A DNA stretch of 64,000 nt, taken from NCBI GenBank assembly GCA_014238155.1, contig JABABQ010000021.1, positions 112,425 to 176,424 on the forward strand, read 5' to 3'. Every line of letters starts with the position of its first letter. The stretch's first letter is position 1. The notes beneath the pieces were generated by a model that searched no databases, had not been told where the DNA came from, and saw nothing but the letters and a program-made list of their open reading frames with translations. A program made the translations under genes and the position numbers. Origin of the DNA: Rhizobiaceae bacterium (lineage in GTDB: Bacteria; Pseudomonadota; Alphaproteobacteria; Rhizobiales; Rhizobiaceae). Of this stretch, positions 37,479 through 46,564 are shown piece after piece.

Positions 37479-38243
37479 TCAAGCAAATAAATCAATTGAC
37501 CGGCGGCCGCGCAAAATATCTTCAGCCTCATCGGTGAATGAACCATCAGTGCCATGCAATACCAGTGGTGAAAGCAGTTGCAATGCTGCGCGACTTCCCC
37601 TGATGCTGCCAATTAACAGTCGCGTCGCCTGTCCTTGCTGATGCGCATTCAAAGGTTTGATGATGACATTGCCAAAACTTTTCTGGATCGATCCAACATA
37701 GTCGAGCAGGTTGGCCGGTCGTATGATGAGTGCCAGCAACGCGCGGTGGGCGGCCAACCCGGCAGCGGTTTTTACCCAGATATCGGCATCTGATGCCTTA
37801 TGGGCCAATGCGCGCCTTTTATCCGGCGAGGTTTGGTGAGAGCCGTCATTATAAGGCGGATTGGCAAAGATCGCCGCATAGGATCCGGGTTTTCGACCTG
37901 CACTGGCCAGCGGCTCTGCTGGTTTGGTGATGTCAGCACACAGACACCTGACCCGGTCCGCAAAGTGTTGATTTTGCTCAAGCTGCAGACTTTGTCTGCT
38001 GAGGTCCACGAGTTCCGGATCGATTTCAATCAAATCCACCTCGCAACCAACGCATCGGTGAGATATTGACATGCCGACAACCCCGGCCCCGGCTCCAAGA
38101 TCTGCAACCTGCCCGGCAAGTCCTGACGGTGCGGTCGCTGCCAGCATGACTGCGTCCATGCCGGAACGGTGGCCTGACCCTTTCAGCTGGCGAACCGCCA
38201 GTCCATGGTCCAGAAAGTGGTCTGTTGTGATCGCCCCAACCAT
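37479..38243 (-). CDS. tRNA1(Val) adenine-N6-methyltransferase-like protein
   Basis: A 254-residue SAM-dependent methyltransferase. VADLGAGAGVVGMSIS is the SAM-binding loop, VDLIEIDPEL the ribose acid, and NPPY the amino-methylating catalytic motif typical of TrmN6/YfiC-type enzymes that modify A37 of tRNA-Val. Starts six bp after the DUF2007 gene ends. Assignment to the family is good; the exact nucleotide is by analogy. Confidence 0.82.
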   Translation of the reverse strand: MVGAITTDHFLDHGLAVRQLKGSGHRSGMDAVMLAATAPSGLAGQVADLGAGAGVVGMSISHRCVGCEVDLIEIDPELVDLSRQSLQLEQNQHFADRVRCLCADITKPAEPLASAGRKPGSYAAIFANPPYNDGSHQTSPDKRRALAHKASDADIWVKTAAGLAAHRALLALIIRPANLLDYVGSIQKSFGNVIIKPLNAHQQGQATRLLIGSIRGSRAALQLLSPLVLHGTDGSFTDEAEDILRGRRSIDLFA

Positions 38244-38249
38244 GATGGC

Positions 38250-38492
38250 TTAATTGACGGGTCGAACTGGTTTTTCGGGCAGTTCATCACCCAGTCCAGC
38301 ATCGCGCATCAGGCGGCGGGCCTGGTGGAGTTTTTCGCCGTCGACCATGATGCGGCGAGGCAAAATGCCGAGTGACCCGTCGACAATGCTCATGTGATGA
38401 TCAGCAACAAAGTGGATAATCCCCTGTTCTGACAGCAATGCTTCAGCAAAAGACACAGTTACCGGATTGTTGGTGCGCAGAAGTTCTTCCAT
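38250..38492 (-). CDS. DUF2007 family protein
   Basis: An 80-residue protein that matches DUF2007 (putative signal-transducing fold related to PII-like modules): MEELLRTNNPVTVSFAEALLSEQGI with VDGEKLHQARRLMRDAGL at the end. Function unknown. It heads the methyltransferase-S49 unit and is divergent from ispB, an order common in rhizobia. The 243-bp gap to ispB carries no recognised feature. Confidence 0.82.
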   Translation of the reverse strand: MEELLRTNNPVTVSFAEALLSEQGIIHFVADHHMSIVDGSLGILPRRIMVDGEKLHQARRLMRDAGLGDELPEKPVRPVN

Positions 38493-38735
38493 CAGCGGAC
38501 ATTCACCCTGAAAGCATCAAAATGACAAGGGCCTGTTCTTCAAACAATCGCGAAAAAGTGTAGTCACAACCTGTGGCGATGGCCACGTCCGCTCCCGACG
38601 GGACGACTGGCCGTCCGCTGAAGGCAACATGAACGCCCACCGGTACATGCGCATCACACCAGCTCTTGTGAAGTTCCCTCAGGACCCCTATCACCATATC
38701 AACTAGACTTGTGCTCAATGAATGGATCTTAAATT

Positions 38736-39752
38736 ATGGGCGTTGTGGTTGCAATTGATGACGGCAACAACTCACGGGCCAGTGTCAAACCGCTGGTGGA
38801 GCTTACCCGTGAGGATATGGCACTCGTCAATCAGCTGATCCTGTCGAAAACCGGATCAGAAGTAGCCATGATACCGGAAGTCGCCCAGCATCTGATCGAT
38901 TCCGGCGGCAAGCGACTGCGCCCCATGCTAACTCTCGCCGCTGCGCGAATGTGCGGCTATCAAGGCGACCGGCATATCACCCTGGCAGCAAGCGTTGAAT
39001 TCATGCACACGGCTACGTTGCTTCATGATGATGTGGTCGATGAAAGCGACATGCGTCGTGGCAAACAGTCTGCTCGCATTGTCTGGGGCAATCAGGCCAG
39101 CGTTCTGGTTGGCGATTTTCTGCTCGGTCAGGCGTTCCGCATGATGGTCGATGCCGGATCGATGGAAGCGCTCGATGTGTTGTCCACCGCCTCAACGGTG
39201 ATTGCCGAAGGCGAAGTGATGCAACTGGCAGCTGCCCAGAGCATGGAAACCACCGAGGATGATTATCTGGCCGTGATACGCGGTAAAACGGCGGCACTGT
39301 TTTCAGCCGCCTGTGAAGTTGGACCAATTCTCGCCGCAACAGACAAACCGGTGCGCGACGCGTTTCGTTCTTACGGTATGAATCTGGGTCTGGCCTTTCA
39401 ACTGGTGGACGATGCCCTGGACTATGGCGGCTCAAAAGCTGACCTGGGAAAAAATGTCGGTGACGACTTCCACGAAGGCAAAATCACCTTGCCGGTGCTG
39501 CTGGCCTTCCGGCGAGGTAATGGAGAAGAGCAACAGTTCTGGCGAGAGGCGATGGAAAGCGATTCCGCTGACTCTCAATCGCTGCAACACGCGATGGGAT
39601 TGCTGAGGAAACATGGTGCCATACCGGATACGGTTGCGCGCGCCCGTCACTATGGCGAAATTGCCCGTGATGCGCTGGCTCCGCTGCCAGCGAGTTCTCA
39701 CAAAGACGCGTTGCTTGAAGTCGTGGAATTTTGTGTCAGCCGGGTCAGTTGA
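38736..39752 (+). CDS. ispB: Polyprenyl (octaprenyl-type) diphosphate synthase
   Basis: Extends farnesyl diphosphate with isopentenyl units to the long chain used for ubiquinone. The 338-residue trans-prenyltransferase has GGKRLRPMLTLAAARM, the first Asp-rich motif in LLHDDVVDESDMRRGK, and the second as LVDDALDYGG. The lack of bulky residues just before the first motif fits a long-chain enzyme. Its product would feed UbiA (19.6 kb). The 230-bp gap after it holds only a short repeat remnant. Confidence 0.93.
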   Translation: MGVVVAIDDGNNSRASVKPLVELTREDMALVNQLILSKTGSEVAMIPEVAQHLIDSGGKRLRPMLTLAAARMCGYQGDRHITLAASVEFMHTATLLHDDVVDESDMRRGKQSARIVWGNQASVLVGDFLLGQAFRMMVDAGSMEALDVLSTASTVIAEGEVMQLAAAQSMETTEDDYLAVIRGKTAALFSAACEVGPILAATDKPVRDAFRSYGMNLGLAFQLVDDALDYGGSKADLGKNVGDDFHEGKITLPVLLAFRRGNGEEQQFWREAMESDSADSQSLQHAMGLLRKHGAIPDTVARARHYGEIARDALAPLPASSHKDALLEVVEFCVSRVS

Positions 39753-39895
39753 TGTCGCAGCATACCTATCGGTTTAAATAGATCAGGCGCGGCAGCTAGA
39801 ATAGATTGAGCAACTGGTAAAGGCAGGGACAAACACCTTGTGGCAATTGTTGAAAACGTCATGTTAAAGTCCGAATCACTGTGCATCACCAACTA

Positions 39896-39940
39896 GAGCC
39901 GTTCTCCTTCAGAATGGTTCCTTTTAAACGTGAACGGCTC
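39896..39940 (-). mobile_element. Repeat element remnant, copy 3 (45 bp)
   Basis: Starts TA-GAGCCGTTC and continues TCCTTCAGAATGGTTCC and AACGTGAACGGCTC. This equals the outer 9 bp of one terminal repeat fused directly to the complete left end of the element seen at 11840 and 48581, so nearly the whole interior is deleted. The 3' side is TT rather than TA. Located 40 bp before the TPR gene start. Confidence 0.75.
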
Positions 39941-39982
39941 TTGCGTTGTGATCAGAAATTTCAAACTGGATTGTGAACCCAA

Positions 39983-41755
39983 ATGAAAATTGTTTCCCGG
40001 ATTATCGCCAAACGGATTGGTTTGCTGAGCCTGTGCAGTATTCTCGCTTTGACGCCCGCACATCTGGCCCATGCAGAAGGCAATGCCGATAGTGAATTAA
40101 AGATCAGCAACAGTCTGGCAGGCAATTATCTGGCGGCCCGCATCGCCGCCACTGACCGCGATACATCAAACGCTGCTGCATTTTACCGCAAGGCCATATC
40201 CCTTGATCCCGAAAACATTCAACTGAAGCTGAAGGGATTTTTAAGTTTCATTGGAAATGGCGATTTTGCCGAGGGTGTAGATCTGGGGAACCAGATCGTT
40301 CAATCGGGTAATGAATCTGAAATTGTCAATCTCGTGCTGGCCGTTGAAGACATCCGCAAGAAGGACTGGGCGGGTGCAGACCGACGTCTGGAAAATGACT
40401 GGCGCAGCGCCGTTGATCGGCTGATGGCAGGTTTGGTGCTTGGCTGGGCCAAGCTTGGCAGTGGAAATCTGGAAGGCGCCCTTAAAACCGTTGACGAACT
40501 GAAGGGCCCCGCCTGGTTTGACTTGTTTGTTCAATATCACAGTGGGTTGATTGCCCTTTCAGGCGGTGACACCGATAACGCTGTCAAACGCCTGCAAACC
40601 GCCGCTGACAACCGTGCGGGTGGTCAGGCTGCAAATGATACCTATACCCGCGTGCTGGCAGCTCTGATTTACGCCCATGCGAAAGCCGATGACACTGCTG
40701 CGGCGCTCAAACTGACCAATGACAGCCTGCGTCGGATGCCACAAAACCCGGTCTTTGAGGAACTTAGAGTTAGTCTCGAAGAGAACCGGCCATTGCCGGC
40801 CGTCGTTGCGACGCCGCAAATTGGTGCAGCAGAAGTATTTCTCAACCTTGGTACGGCGATCAATCGCGAAGGCGGCAAACAATTTGCCCGAATCTATATG
40901 CAGCTCGCCACCACTCTGGCGCCTGAAGTTGATGCGGTGACCATACAATTGGCTGAACTTTTTGACGATCAGGGCATGCTTGAGCGCGCCAACGGATTAT
41001 TTAACAAGATCCCGGAAGGATCTCCCTATTTTCGAATTGCCCAGTTGGAACACGCGCTTAACCTCGATGAAATGGGCCAGCGTGAAGAAGCGCGCAAAAA
41101 ACTTGATGGATTGATTGGATCCGGGCCGGATGATCTGATCGCCCATCTGTCCTATGGTGCGGTGCTTGCCCGCCATGAAGAATATAGCGAGGCAATAAAG
41201 GTCTATAACCGGATTATTGGCCGCATCGACAGCCCCGAACGCAAGCACTGGAACATGTTTTACCGCCTCGGCATCGCCTATGAGCGCACCAAACAATGGC
41301 CTCTGGCAGAAGCATCGTTCAAGCAGGCTTTGCAACTGTTCCCCAACCACCCCAGCGTGCTCAACTACATGGGCTATTCATGGGTCGACATGGACATCAA
41401 CCTTCAACAAGGTCTCGATATGATCCGCAAGGCGGTGAATCTGCGGCCCAATGATGGCTATATGGTCGATAGTCTTGGCTGGGCTTACTACAGGCTCGGG
41501 CGGATGGAAGAGGCTGTGGTGGAACTTGAGCGTGCCGTTGAGCTGCGCCCCGGTGATCCGACCATTAATGACCATCTCGGTGATGCCTACTGGAAAGCCG
41601 ACCGGCTGCTGGAAGCAACATTTCAATGGCAACACGCGCGGTCACTCGACCCGCCGGAAGCCGATGTCGAGCGGATAAAGATGAAGCTCGAATTTGGTCT
41701 CGATGAAGTCGAGAAGCGTGAAATGGCGTCTGAGAACGATCCCGACAAGGGGTAA
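39983..41755 (+). CDS. Exported tetratricopeptide-repeat protein
   Basis: A 590-residue protein with a signal peptide (IGLLSLCSILALTPAHLAHA) and many TPR-like helical pairs, clearest in the C-terminal third (FKQALQLFPNHPSVLNYMGYSWVDMDINLQQGLDMIRKAVNLRPNDGYMVDSLGWAYYRLGR-type units). Such proteins scaffold envelope complexes; in rhizobia this gene regularly lies between ispB and ispE. The stop is 7 bp before the ispE start, so the two are probably co-transcribed. Confidence 0.85.
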   Translation: MKIVSRIIAKRIGLLSLCSILALTPAHLAHAEGNADSELKISNSLAGNYLAARIAATDRDTSNAAAFYRKAISLDPENIQLKLKGFLSFIGNGDFAEGVDLGNQIVQSGNESEIVNLVLAVEDIRKKDWAGADRRLENDWRSAVDRLMAGLVLGWAKLGSGNLEGALKTVDELKGPAWFDLFVQYHSGLIALSGGDTDNAVKRLQTAADNRAGGQAANDTYTRVLAALIYAHAKADDTAAALKLTNDSLRRMPQNPVFEELRVSLEENRPLPAVVATPQIGAAEVFLNLGTAINREGGKQFARIYMQLATTLAPEVDAVTIQLAELFDDQGMLERANGLFNKIPEGSPYFRIAQLEHALNLDEMGQREEARKKLDGLIGSGPDDLIAHLSYGAVLARHEEYSEAIKVYNRIIGRIDSPERKHWNMFYRLGIAYERTKQWPLAEASFKQALQLFPNHPSVLNYMGYSWVDMDINLQQGLDMIRKAVNLRPNDGYMVDSLGWAYYRLGRMEEAVVELERAVELRPGDPTINDHLGDAYWKADRLLEATFQWQHARSLDPPEADVERIKMKLEFGLDEVEKREMASENDPDKG

Positions 41756-41762
41756 AATCCCA

Positions 41763-42620
41763 ATGCAAATGATGGCGCGCGCCAAAATCAACCTGGCTTT
41801 GCACGTTACCGGTCAGCGCGAAGATGGCTATCATCTGCTCGATACATTGGTGAGTTTTGCCGAAATTGGCGATAAACTGAGTTTTGAAACCAGCGACCAG
41901 CTGGAACTGACGATTTCGGGGTCTGAAGCTGGCAACCTGCAGGCGGATGCTGAAAATCTCGTGCTTGGTGCCGCAAACCTGCTGCGTAATCATGTAGGGG
42001 CCCCCGGTCTGGGCGCTTCAATTCATCTTGAAAAAAACCTTCCCGTTGCGTCTGGAATTGGTGGTGGGTCGGCAGATGCAGCCGCTGCACTTGTTGGCCT
42101 GTGCAGGCTCTGGAAGCTGGACCTTGACGATAGGATGCTTCACACATTTGGCCTTTCTCTGGGGGCAGATGTTCCCATGTGCCTGTTGGGCAAACCCGCC
42201 CGGGTGACCGGCATTGGAGATATAATACAGCCGATTGAAATCGCACCTGTCGCGGTGGTGCTGGCAAATCCCCGTGTTGCCGTATCAACGGCACAGGTTT
42301 TCAACAGTCTGACGAACAAGAACAATCCTCCCGCAGATGACTTCCACACCGAAGACGGCAGCCAGATAAAATCTATATCTGCCTATCTGTTGCGACAGCG
42401 CAATGATTTGCAGCGCGCCGCCGTGGCACTTGCACCGGCGATCAGGGATTGCCTGTCAGCGCTGGAGAGCTTCAGCAGCTGTCGCCTGGCCCGCATGTCC
42501 GGCTCAGGCGCTACCTGTTTTGGATTGTTTGAAACCCCCGATGCAGCGGCCGAGGCCGCTTTGCAGATGCGTCAGGACCATCCCGACTGGTGGGTGGTGA
42601 ATACTGCGACCATAGGATGA
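41763..42620 (+). CDS. ispE: 4-diphosphocytidyl-2-C-methyl-D-erythritol kinase
   Basis: GHMP kinase of the MEP isoprenoid pathway. The 285-residue protein starts MQMMARAKINLALHVTGQREDGYHLLDTL and has the ATP loop NLPVASGIGGGSADAAAAL and the C-terminal SGSGATCFGLF motif. ATG 41763, after AAGGGG, is used; the longer track ORF overlaps the TPR gene in another frame. Works in the same pathway as dxs at 9.8 kb. Confidence 0.95.
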   Translation: MQMMARAKINLALHVTGQREDGYHLLDTLVSFAEIGDKLSFETSDQLELTISGSEAGNLQADAENLVLGAANLLRNHVGAPGLGASIHLEKNLPVASGIGGGSADAAAALVGLCRLWKLDLDDRMLHTFGLSLGADVPMCLLGKPARVTGIGDIIQPIEIAPVAVVLANPRVAVSTAQVFNSLTNKNNPPADDFHTEDGSQIKSISAYLLRQRNDLQRAAVALAPAIRDCLSALESFSSCRLARMSGSGATCFGLFETPDAAAEAALQMRQDHPDWWVVNTATIG

Positions 42621-42690
42621 CATCCCCATTGGTTGACCCGTACAACTGCACTCTTCAAACTGCCTGCAACAGCCAAAGTCTGGTGAACCC

Positions 42691-43242
42691 ATGAGCCGAA
42701 TTGACGATTCCCGCCCCTTTATCCCCGTATCGATTGCCGTTTTGACGGTGTCGGATACCCGCAATCTGGAAGACGACCGATCCGGCGATATTTTGGAAAA
42801 ACGCCTGCTCGCCGCCGGTCACAAGCTTGCTGAACGGGCCATCGTCACAGACGACGTGGAAGTCATTCAAAACAAGGTTCGCGGCTGGATCGACAGTGGC
42901 AATATCGACGTGGTGATCACCACCGGAGGCACCGGCTTTACCGGGCGGGACGTCACGCCCGAGGCGATCGAGCCATTGTTTGAAAAGCGCATGGACGGTT
43001 TTTCGGTGGCGTTTCACCAACTGAGCTTTGAAAAAATTGGTACGTCGACCATTCAGTCCCGTGCAACTGCAGGAGTAGCAGGAACGACATTCATCTTTTG
43101 CCTGCCGGGTTCTCCAGGTGCCTGCAAGGACGGTTGGGATGGTATTTTGCAAAATCAGCTGGATTACCGGCACATGCCCTGCAATTTCGTCGAAATCATG
43201 CCCCGGCTGGACGAGCATCTCAAACGGGGCGCCGGGAAGTAG
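42691..43242 (+). CDS. moaB: Molybdenum cofactor biosynthesis protein B
   Basis: A 183-residue MogA/MoaB-fold protein that adenylylates molybdopterin or acts as its homologue in molybdenum cofactor synthesis. Family motifs are VLTVSDTRNLEDDRSGDIL, VVITTGGTGFTGRDVTPEAI and FCLPGSPGACKDGWDGIL. It follows ispE by 70 bp. Whether it acts as MoaB or MogA is not decided by sequence. Confidence 0.92.
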   Translation: MSRIDDSRPFIPVSIAVLTVSDTRNLEDDRSGDILEKRLLAAGHKLAERAIVTDDVEVIQNKVRGWIDSGNIDVVITTGGTGFTGRDVTPEAIEPLFEKRMDGFSVAFHQLSFEKIGTSTIQSRATAGVAGTTFIFCLPGSPGACKDGWDGILQNQLDYRHMPCNFVEIMPRLDEHLKRGAGK

Positions 43243-43320
43243 CCCGAATACTCAGCGCAGCGATTGGCAGACTTCGTCGCCCAAAACGCTGGTGATGTGT
43301 AGAGTCTTTTTCGGCAATTT

Positions 43321-43335
43321 GTTCTTGCTTTGTTC
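43321..43335 (+). promoter_or_regulatory. LexA (SOS) box, GTTC-N7-GTTC
   Basis: GTTCTTGCTTTGTTC matches the alphaproteobacterial LexA consensus GTTC(N7)GTTC exactly. It lies 63 bp upstream of the start codon of the radical SAM gene, in the 155-bp gap after moaB, a usual position for a repressor site. If functional, the radical SAM gene and perhaps rnhB are DNA-damage inducible. Confidence 0.65.
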
Positions 43336-43397
43336 CTTTTTTGGAGATAGGAATATATTCAAGGAACAAGCAGGTGATTCTGCAGAGGAGGTGCTTC

Positions 43398-44585
43398 ATG
43401 TCTGGAACTCTTGATACGGTTCAAACCGCTGATCAACAGGCCTTTGCACCGATTGGCAAGGGCAATAGCCGTGGCGGTGCCGACTTTGCCAATGGCGTGA
43501 TCAACAGGTCAGGAATCAGAATCGGTTCTCAACGTATTCGGGGGCGTGCCACCGCGATCAATCCAGCCGGACGGTTTGAAACATCAAGCCGTCATCTGTT
43601 CGATGATGGCTGGCAAACGCTTGACGAATTGCCGCCCTTCAAAACCCAGGTCACGGCGGAATCACCGAGAACAATTGTCACCAGGAATGACTCACCCGAT
43701 CTGCCTTTTGACCGCTCCATTAACCCCTATCGGGGCTGCGAACATGGCTGTGTCTATTGTTTTGCGCGACCCACCCATTCCTATATGGGCCTGTCGGCTG
43801 GGCTGGACTTTGAATCCAAACTGTTTGCCAAACCAAATGCCGCCAAGTTACTGCGCAAGGAGCTCGCGGCACCGGATTACAAGGTCAAATCCATGGCAAT
43901 GGGCACCAATACGGACCCCTATCAGCCGATTGAAAAACAATGGCGGATCACCCGCGATATATTGGAAGTGCTGGAAGAAACAAACCATCCCGTTGGCATT
44001 GTTACCAAATCCGCGCTGGTGACCCGCGATATCGACATCTTGTCGCGAATGGCCGCCAAGGGGCTGGCACGCGTTGCCATTTCCATCACATCGCTGGATC
44101 GAAAGCTGTCCCGCGCCATGGAGCCCCGTGCTGCTACTCCGGCGCTGCGTCTGGATACATTGCGCCAATTGTCAGATGCCGGCATCCCGACATCGGTGAT
44201 GGTTGCACCGATAATTCCGGCGCTGACAGACCATGAACTGGAACGCATATTGGACGCTGCCAAGGCCAATGGTGCGCTCGATGCAAGCTACATTCTTCTG
44301 CGCCTGCCGCACGAGGTCAGTGGATTGTTCAAAGAATGGTTGCTGCGTCATTATCCTGACCGCTACACCCATGTTCTGTCGCTGATGCGGTCAATGCGCG
44401 GTGGCAAGGACTATCAGGCCGAATGGGGCACCCGCATGCGTGGTGTGGGTCCCTATGCATGGCAAATTCAGCGACGGTTTGATCTCGCCACAAGCAAGAT
44501 CGGCCTGCAGGCAATGCGCATGAGCCTGCGCAGTGACCTGTTCACGCCACCAACGACGCAGGGAGCCCAACTATCGCTGTTTTAG
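43398..44585 (+). CDS. PA0069-family radical SAM protein (spore photoproduct lyase-like)
   Basis: A 395-residue radical SAM enzyme. The cluster motif is YRGCEHGCVYCFARPTH (CxxxCxxC), with a long N-terminal region and LDFESKLFAKPNAAKLLRKEL following, as in the PA0069 group related to SPL lyases. The ATG at 43398 follows AGAGGAGGTGC, a very strong ribosome-binding site; the track start 43341 is rejected. An SOS box precedes it, which would fit a DNA repair role. The true substrate is unknown. Confidence 0.88.
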   Translation: MSGTLDTVQTADQQAFAPIGKGNSRGGADFANGVINRSGIRIGSQRIRGRATAINPAGRFETSSRHLFDDGWQTLDELPPFKTQVTAESPRTIVTRNDSPDLPFDRSINPYRGCEHGCVYCFARPTHSYMGLSAGLDFESKLFAKPNAAKLLRKELAAPDYKVKSMAMGTNTDPYQPIEKQWRITRDILEVLEETNHPVGIVTKSALVTRDIDILSRMAAKGLARVAISITSLDRKLSRAMEPRAATPALRLDTLRQLSDAGIPTSVMVAPIIPALTDHELERILDAAKANGALDASYILLRLPHEVSGLFKEWLLRHYPDRYTHVLSLMRSMRGGKDYQAEWGTRMRGVGPYAWQIQRRFDLATSKIGLQAMRMSLRSDLFTPPTTQGAQLSLF

Positions 44586-44736
44586 GGCCCTGTGGCTGAC
44601 TTATCGAGTACCTTTCGCAATTGGTCGATTACCCCTGATGACCACCTGCGGTAAACCTGTGCGGTGCATTGCCTCGTTGCCCACAGGACACAGCGGAGAA
44701 TTGACGTAGGCGCTGGTGACGGGCACAGACTGGGCC

Positions 44737-45438
44737 ATGACACTGTCCAACGTCGATTCTCTGCTGCTCTTCCCAATGCCCGATGGTCCCGACTATGAGA
44801 CGGAATCCATCTTGGCTGGCAGGGGCATTGCCAATATTTGCGGTGTCGATGAAGCCGGACGGGGTCCGCTGGCTGGCCCGGTCACGGCAGCGGCGGTGAT
44901 ACTGAATGTCAACGACATGCCCGAAGGGCTCAATGATTCAAAAAAACTCAGTCCACTAAAGAGACAAGCACTGTTCAATCAGATTTTGACCGCGGCAACC
45001 GTCTCATTTGCTCATGTGAGCGCAGCGACAATCGATCAGATCAACATTCGAGAAGCCTCATTGCTGGCGATGAAAATGGCGGTGGAAGGATTACCTGAAG
45101 CCGCCGGGCACGCCCTGATTGATGGCAATGCACTGCCTAGGGGACTGCCCTGCCCGGCGACAGCCCTGGTCAAGGGTGATGCGCGCAGCCTGTCCATAGC
45201 TGCGGCCTCAATCATCGCCAAAGTCATGCGCGACCGCTTGATGGTGCGCGCCGACAAACTGCATCCGGGCTATGGTCTTGCCCAACACAAAGGCTATCCT
45301 ACCAAGACCCACCGAGAAGCCGTGGTGCGTTTGGGGCCAAGCCCGTTGCACCGGCTCAGTTTTGCCCCAGTTGCCACTGCTGCAGCTGCAATAGCAAAAA
45401 AAAGCCCGCGTTCTGAGGTCAGAAAGCGGGCTACTTAA
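44737..45438 (+). CDS. rnhB: Ribonuclease HII
   Basis: Removes ribonucleotides from RNA-DNA hybrids. The protein (about 233 residues) has GVDEAGRGPLAGPV with the first two catalytic acids, NDSKKLSP, and AASIIAKVMRDRLM; GYGLAQHKGYPTKTH is the C-terminal signature. Start is uncertain: GTG 44716, ATG 44737 and ATG 44776 are all in frame and none has a clear ribosome-binding site. The last residues (KKSPRSEVRKRAT) are coded by the terminator of the convergent ATP synthase operon. Confidence 0.9.
   Translation: MTLSNVDSLLLFPMPDGPDYETESILAGRGIANICGVDEAGRGPLAGPVTAAAVILNVNDMPEGLNDSKKLSPLKRQALFNQILTAATVSFAHVSAATIDQINIREASLLAMKMAVEGLPEAAGHALIDGNALPRGLPCPATALVKGDARSLSIAAASIIAKVMRDRLMVRADKLHPGYGLAQHKGYPTKTHREAVVRLGPSPLHRLSFAPVATAAAAIAKKSPRSEVRKRAT
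45396..45432 (-). terminator. Strong Rho-independent terminator of the atp Fo operon
   Basis: On the minus strand AGCCCGC-TTTCTGA-CC-TCAGAAC-GCGGGCT forms a stem of about 14 bp with a two-base loop, followed by T8. It lies 30 bp past the atpF stop. The same bases code the C-terminal tail of rnhB on the opposite strand. Confidence 0.9.
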
Positions 45439-45461
45439 AAACTTGTTTTCAGAAACTGAAT

Positions 45462-45947
45462 TTAGTTCATCCGTGATTTCAATTCAGCCAGACTTGATTT
45501 GAACATGCTGGTGCCGGCCGCGCCTGTCATCTTGTTTTCAATCACAGCCTGAGCCGCTTCAACGGCCAGATCGACGGCGGCGGTACGCACATCTGCCAAC
45601 GCCTGACCTTCGGCCTGGGCAATTTTCTGTTCAGCCAGCGCGGTGCGACGGGTGATATATTCTTCCATCTTCTGCTCTGCTTCTTTGGCCATCGCCTCGG
45701 CTTCATGCTTGGCAGCGGAAACGATGGATTCAGCTTCCTGTTCGGCCTCTTTGCGCTTGCGCTGATATTCGGCCAGCAATTGCTGAGCCTCTTCGCGCAG
45801 ACGGCGGGCTTCCTCGAGATCGTTGCGGATTTTGTCCGAACGATCATCCAGCGCCTTGGTCATCATGCCAGGCACTTTCATGTAGGTGATCAGCGCGAGA
45901 AACAGGAACAGGGCAACGGTAGCCCAAAATGTAGCATCAAATTCCAT
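45462..45947 (-). CDS. atpF: ATP synthase subunit b
   Basis: Peripheral stalk subunit of F-type ATP synthase. The 161-residue protein has one N-terminal membrane helix (TFWATVALFLFLALITYM) and a long charged coiled coil (EEARRLREEAQQLLAEYQRKRKEAEQ). It follows the b' gene by 9 bp and is the last gene of atpI-B-E-F'-F. The F1 genes are elsewhere, as usual in rhizobia. Confidence 0.95.
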   Translation of the reverse strand: MEFDATFWATVALFLFLALITYMKVPGMMTKALDDRSDKIRNDLEEARRLREEAQQLLAEYQRKRKEAEQEAESIVSAAKHEAEAMAKEAEQKMEEYITRRTALAEQKIAQAEGQALADVRTAAVDLAVEAAQAVIENKMTGAAGTSMFKSSLAELKSRMN

Positions 45948-45956
45948 GTCGTGCCC

Positions 45957-46496
45957 CTAGCCTTTCGCGCCGGAAACGGCTGTTTTGATGTCAGCCTTGG
46001 TGACCTTGGCTGAAATCAACTGATCGACCAGTGCCACGGCTGTGTCCTCAGCAATGCCGCTGACTTCGCCCATTGCCTTTGCTTTAATACCGGCAATGCG
46101 TTCTTCAGCTTCGGCAACTTTGGCAGTCATATCGGCTTCAATCGCGGCACGCTTGGCGTCAAGCTCTGCACGCGATGCATCACGTGCTTCCTGGGCAATT
46201 CCATGGGCTCTAGCCTTGGCATCCGCCAGGTCCTGCTCATAGGCAGCGATTGCTTCATCAGATTCCGTTTTCAGCCGGTTGGCCTCGTCCAGATCCTGGG
46301 CAATGCGTCCGCTGCGGGTTTCCAGAATTGAAGAAATTCGCGGCAGCGCAATCTTCGACATCAGGAAATAAAACAGGCCAAATGTAATCGCCAGCCAAAG
46401 CAGCTGGGAGGAAAACGTTGATGCATCAAATGGCGGGAACGAACCCGAACCACCATGATCACCTGCGGTGCCAACTTCTGTGTTTGTGGAAGCCAT
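45957..46496 (-). CDS. atpF': ATP synthase subunit b' (second b-type subunit)
   Basis: Second peripheral stalk subunit typical of alphaproteobacteria and cyanobacteria, which pairs with b to form a heterodimer. The 179-residue protein has a Gly/Ser-rich N-terminus, one membrane helix (SQLLWLAITFGLFYFLMSKI), the LPRISSILETRSGRIAQDLDEA segment and a coiled coil. Located between atpE and atpF on the same strand. Confidence 0.94.
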   Translation of the reverse strand: MASTNTEVGTAGDHGGSGSFPPFDASTFSSQLLWLAITFGLFYFLMSKIALPRISSILETRSGRIAQDLDEANRLKTESDEAIAAYEQDLADAKARAHGIAQEARDASRAELDAKRAAIEADMTAKVAEAEERIAGIKAKAMGEVSGIAEDTAVALVDQLISAKVTKADIKTAVSGAKG

Positions 46497-46564
46497 TCAG
46501 CTCTCCATTGGGTTTTTACCCGGTGCCACATTGGGCGGCACCGGAAACCACAGTTTATATCGTC

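Noticed and set aside
38503-38718. 71-codon minus-strand ORF filling most of the gap between DUF2007 and ispB
   Set aside because: It starts at TTG with no ribosome-binding site, shows no recognised domain, and occupies what must be the divergent promoter region.
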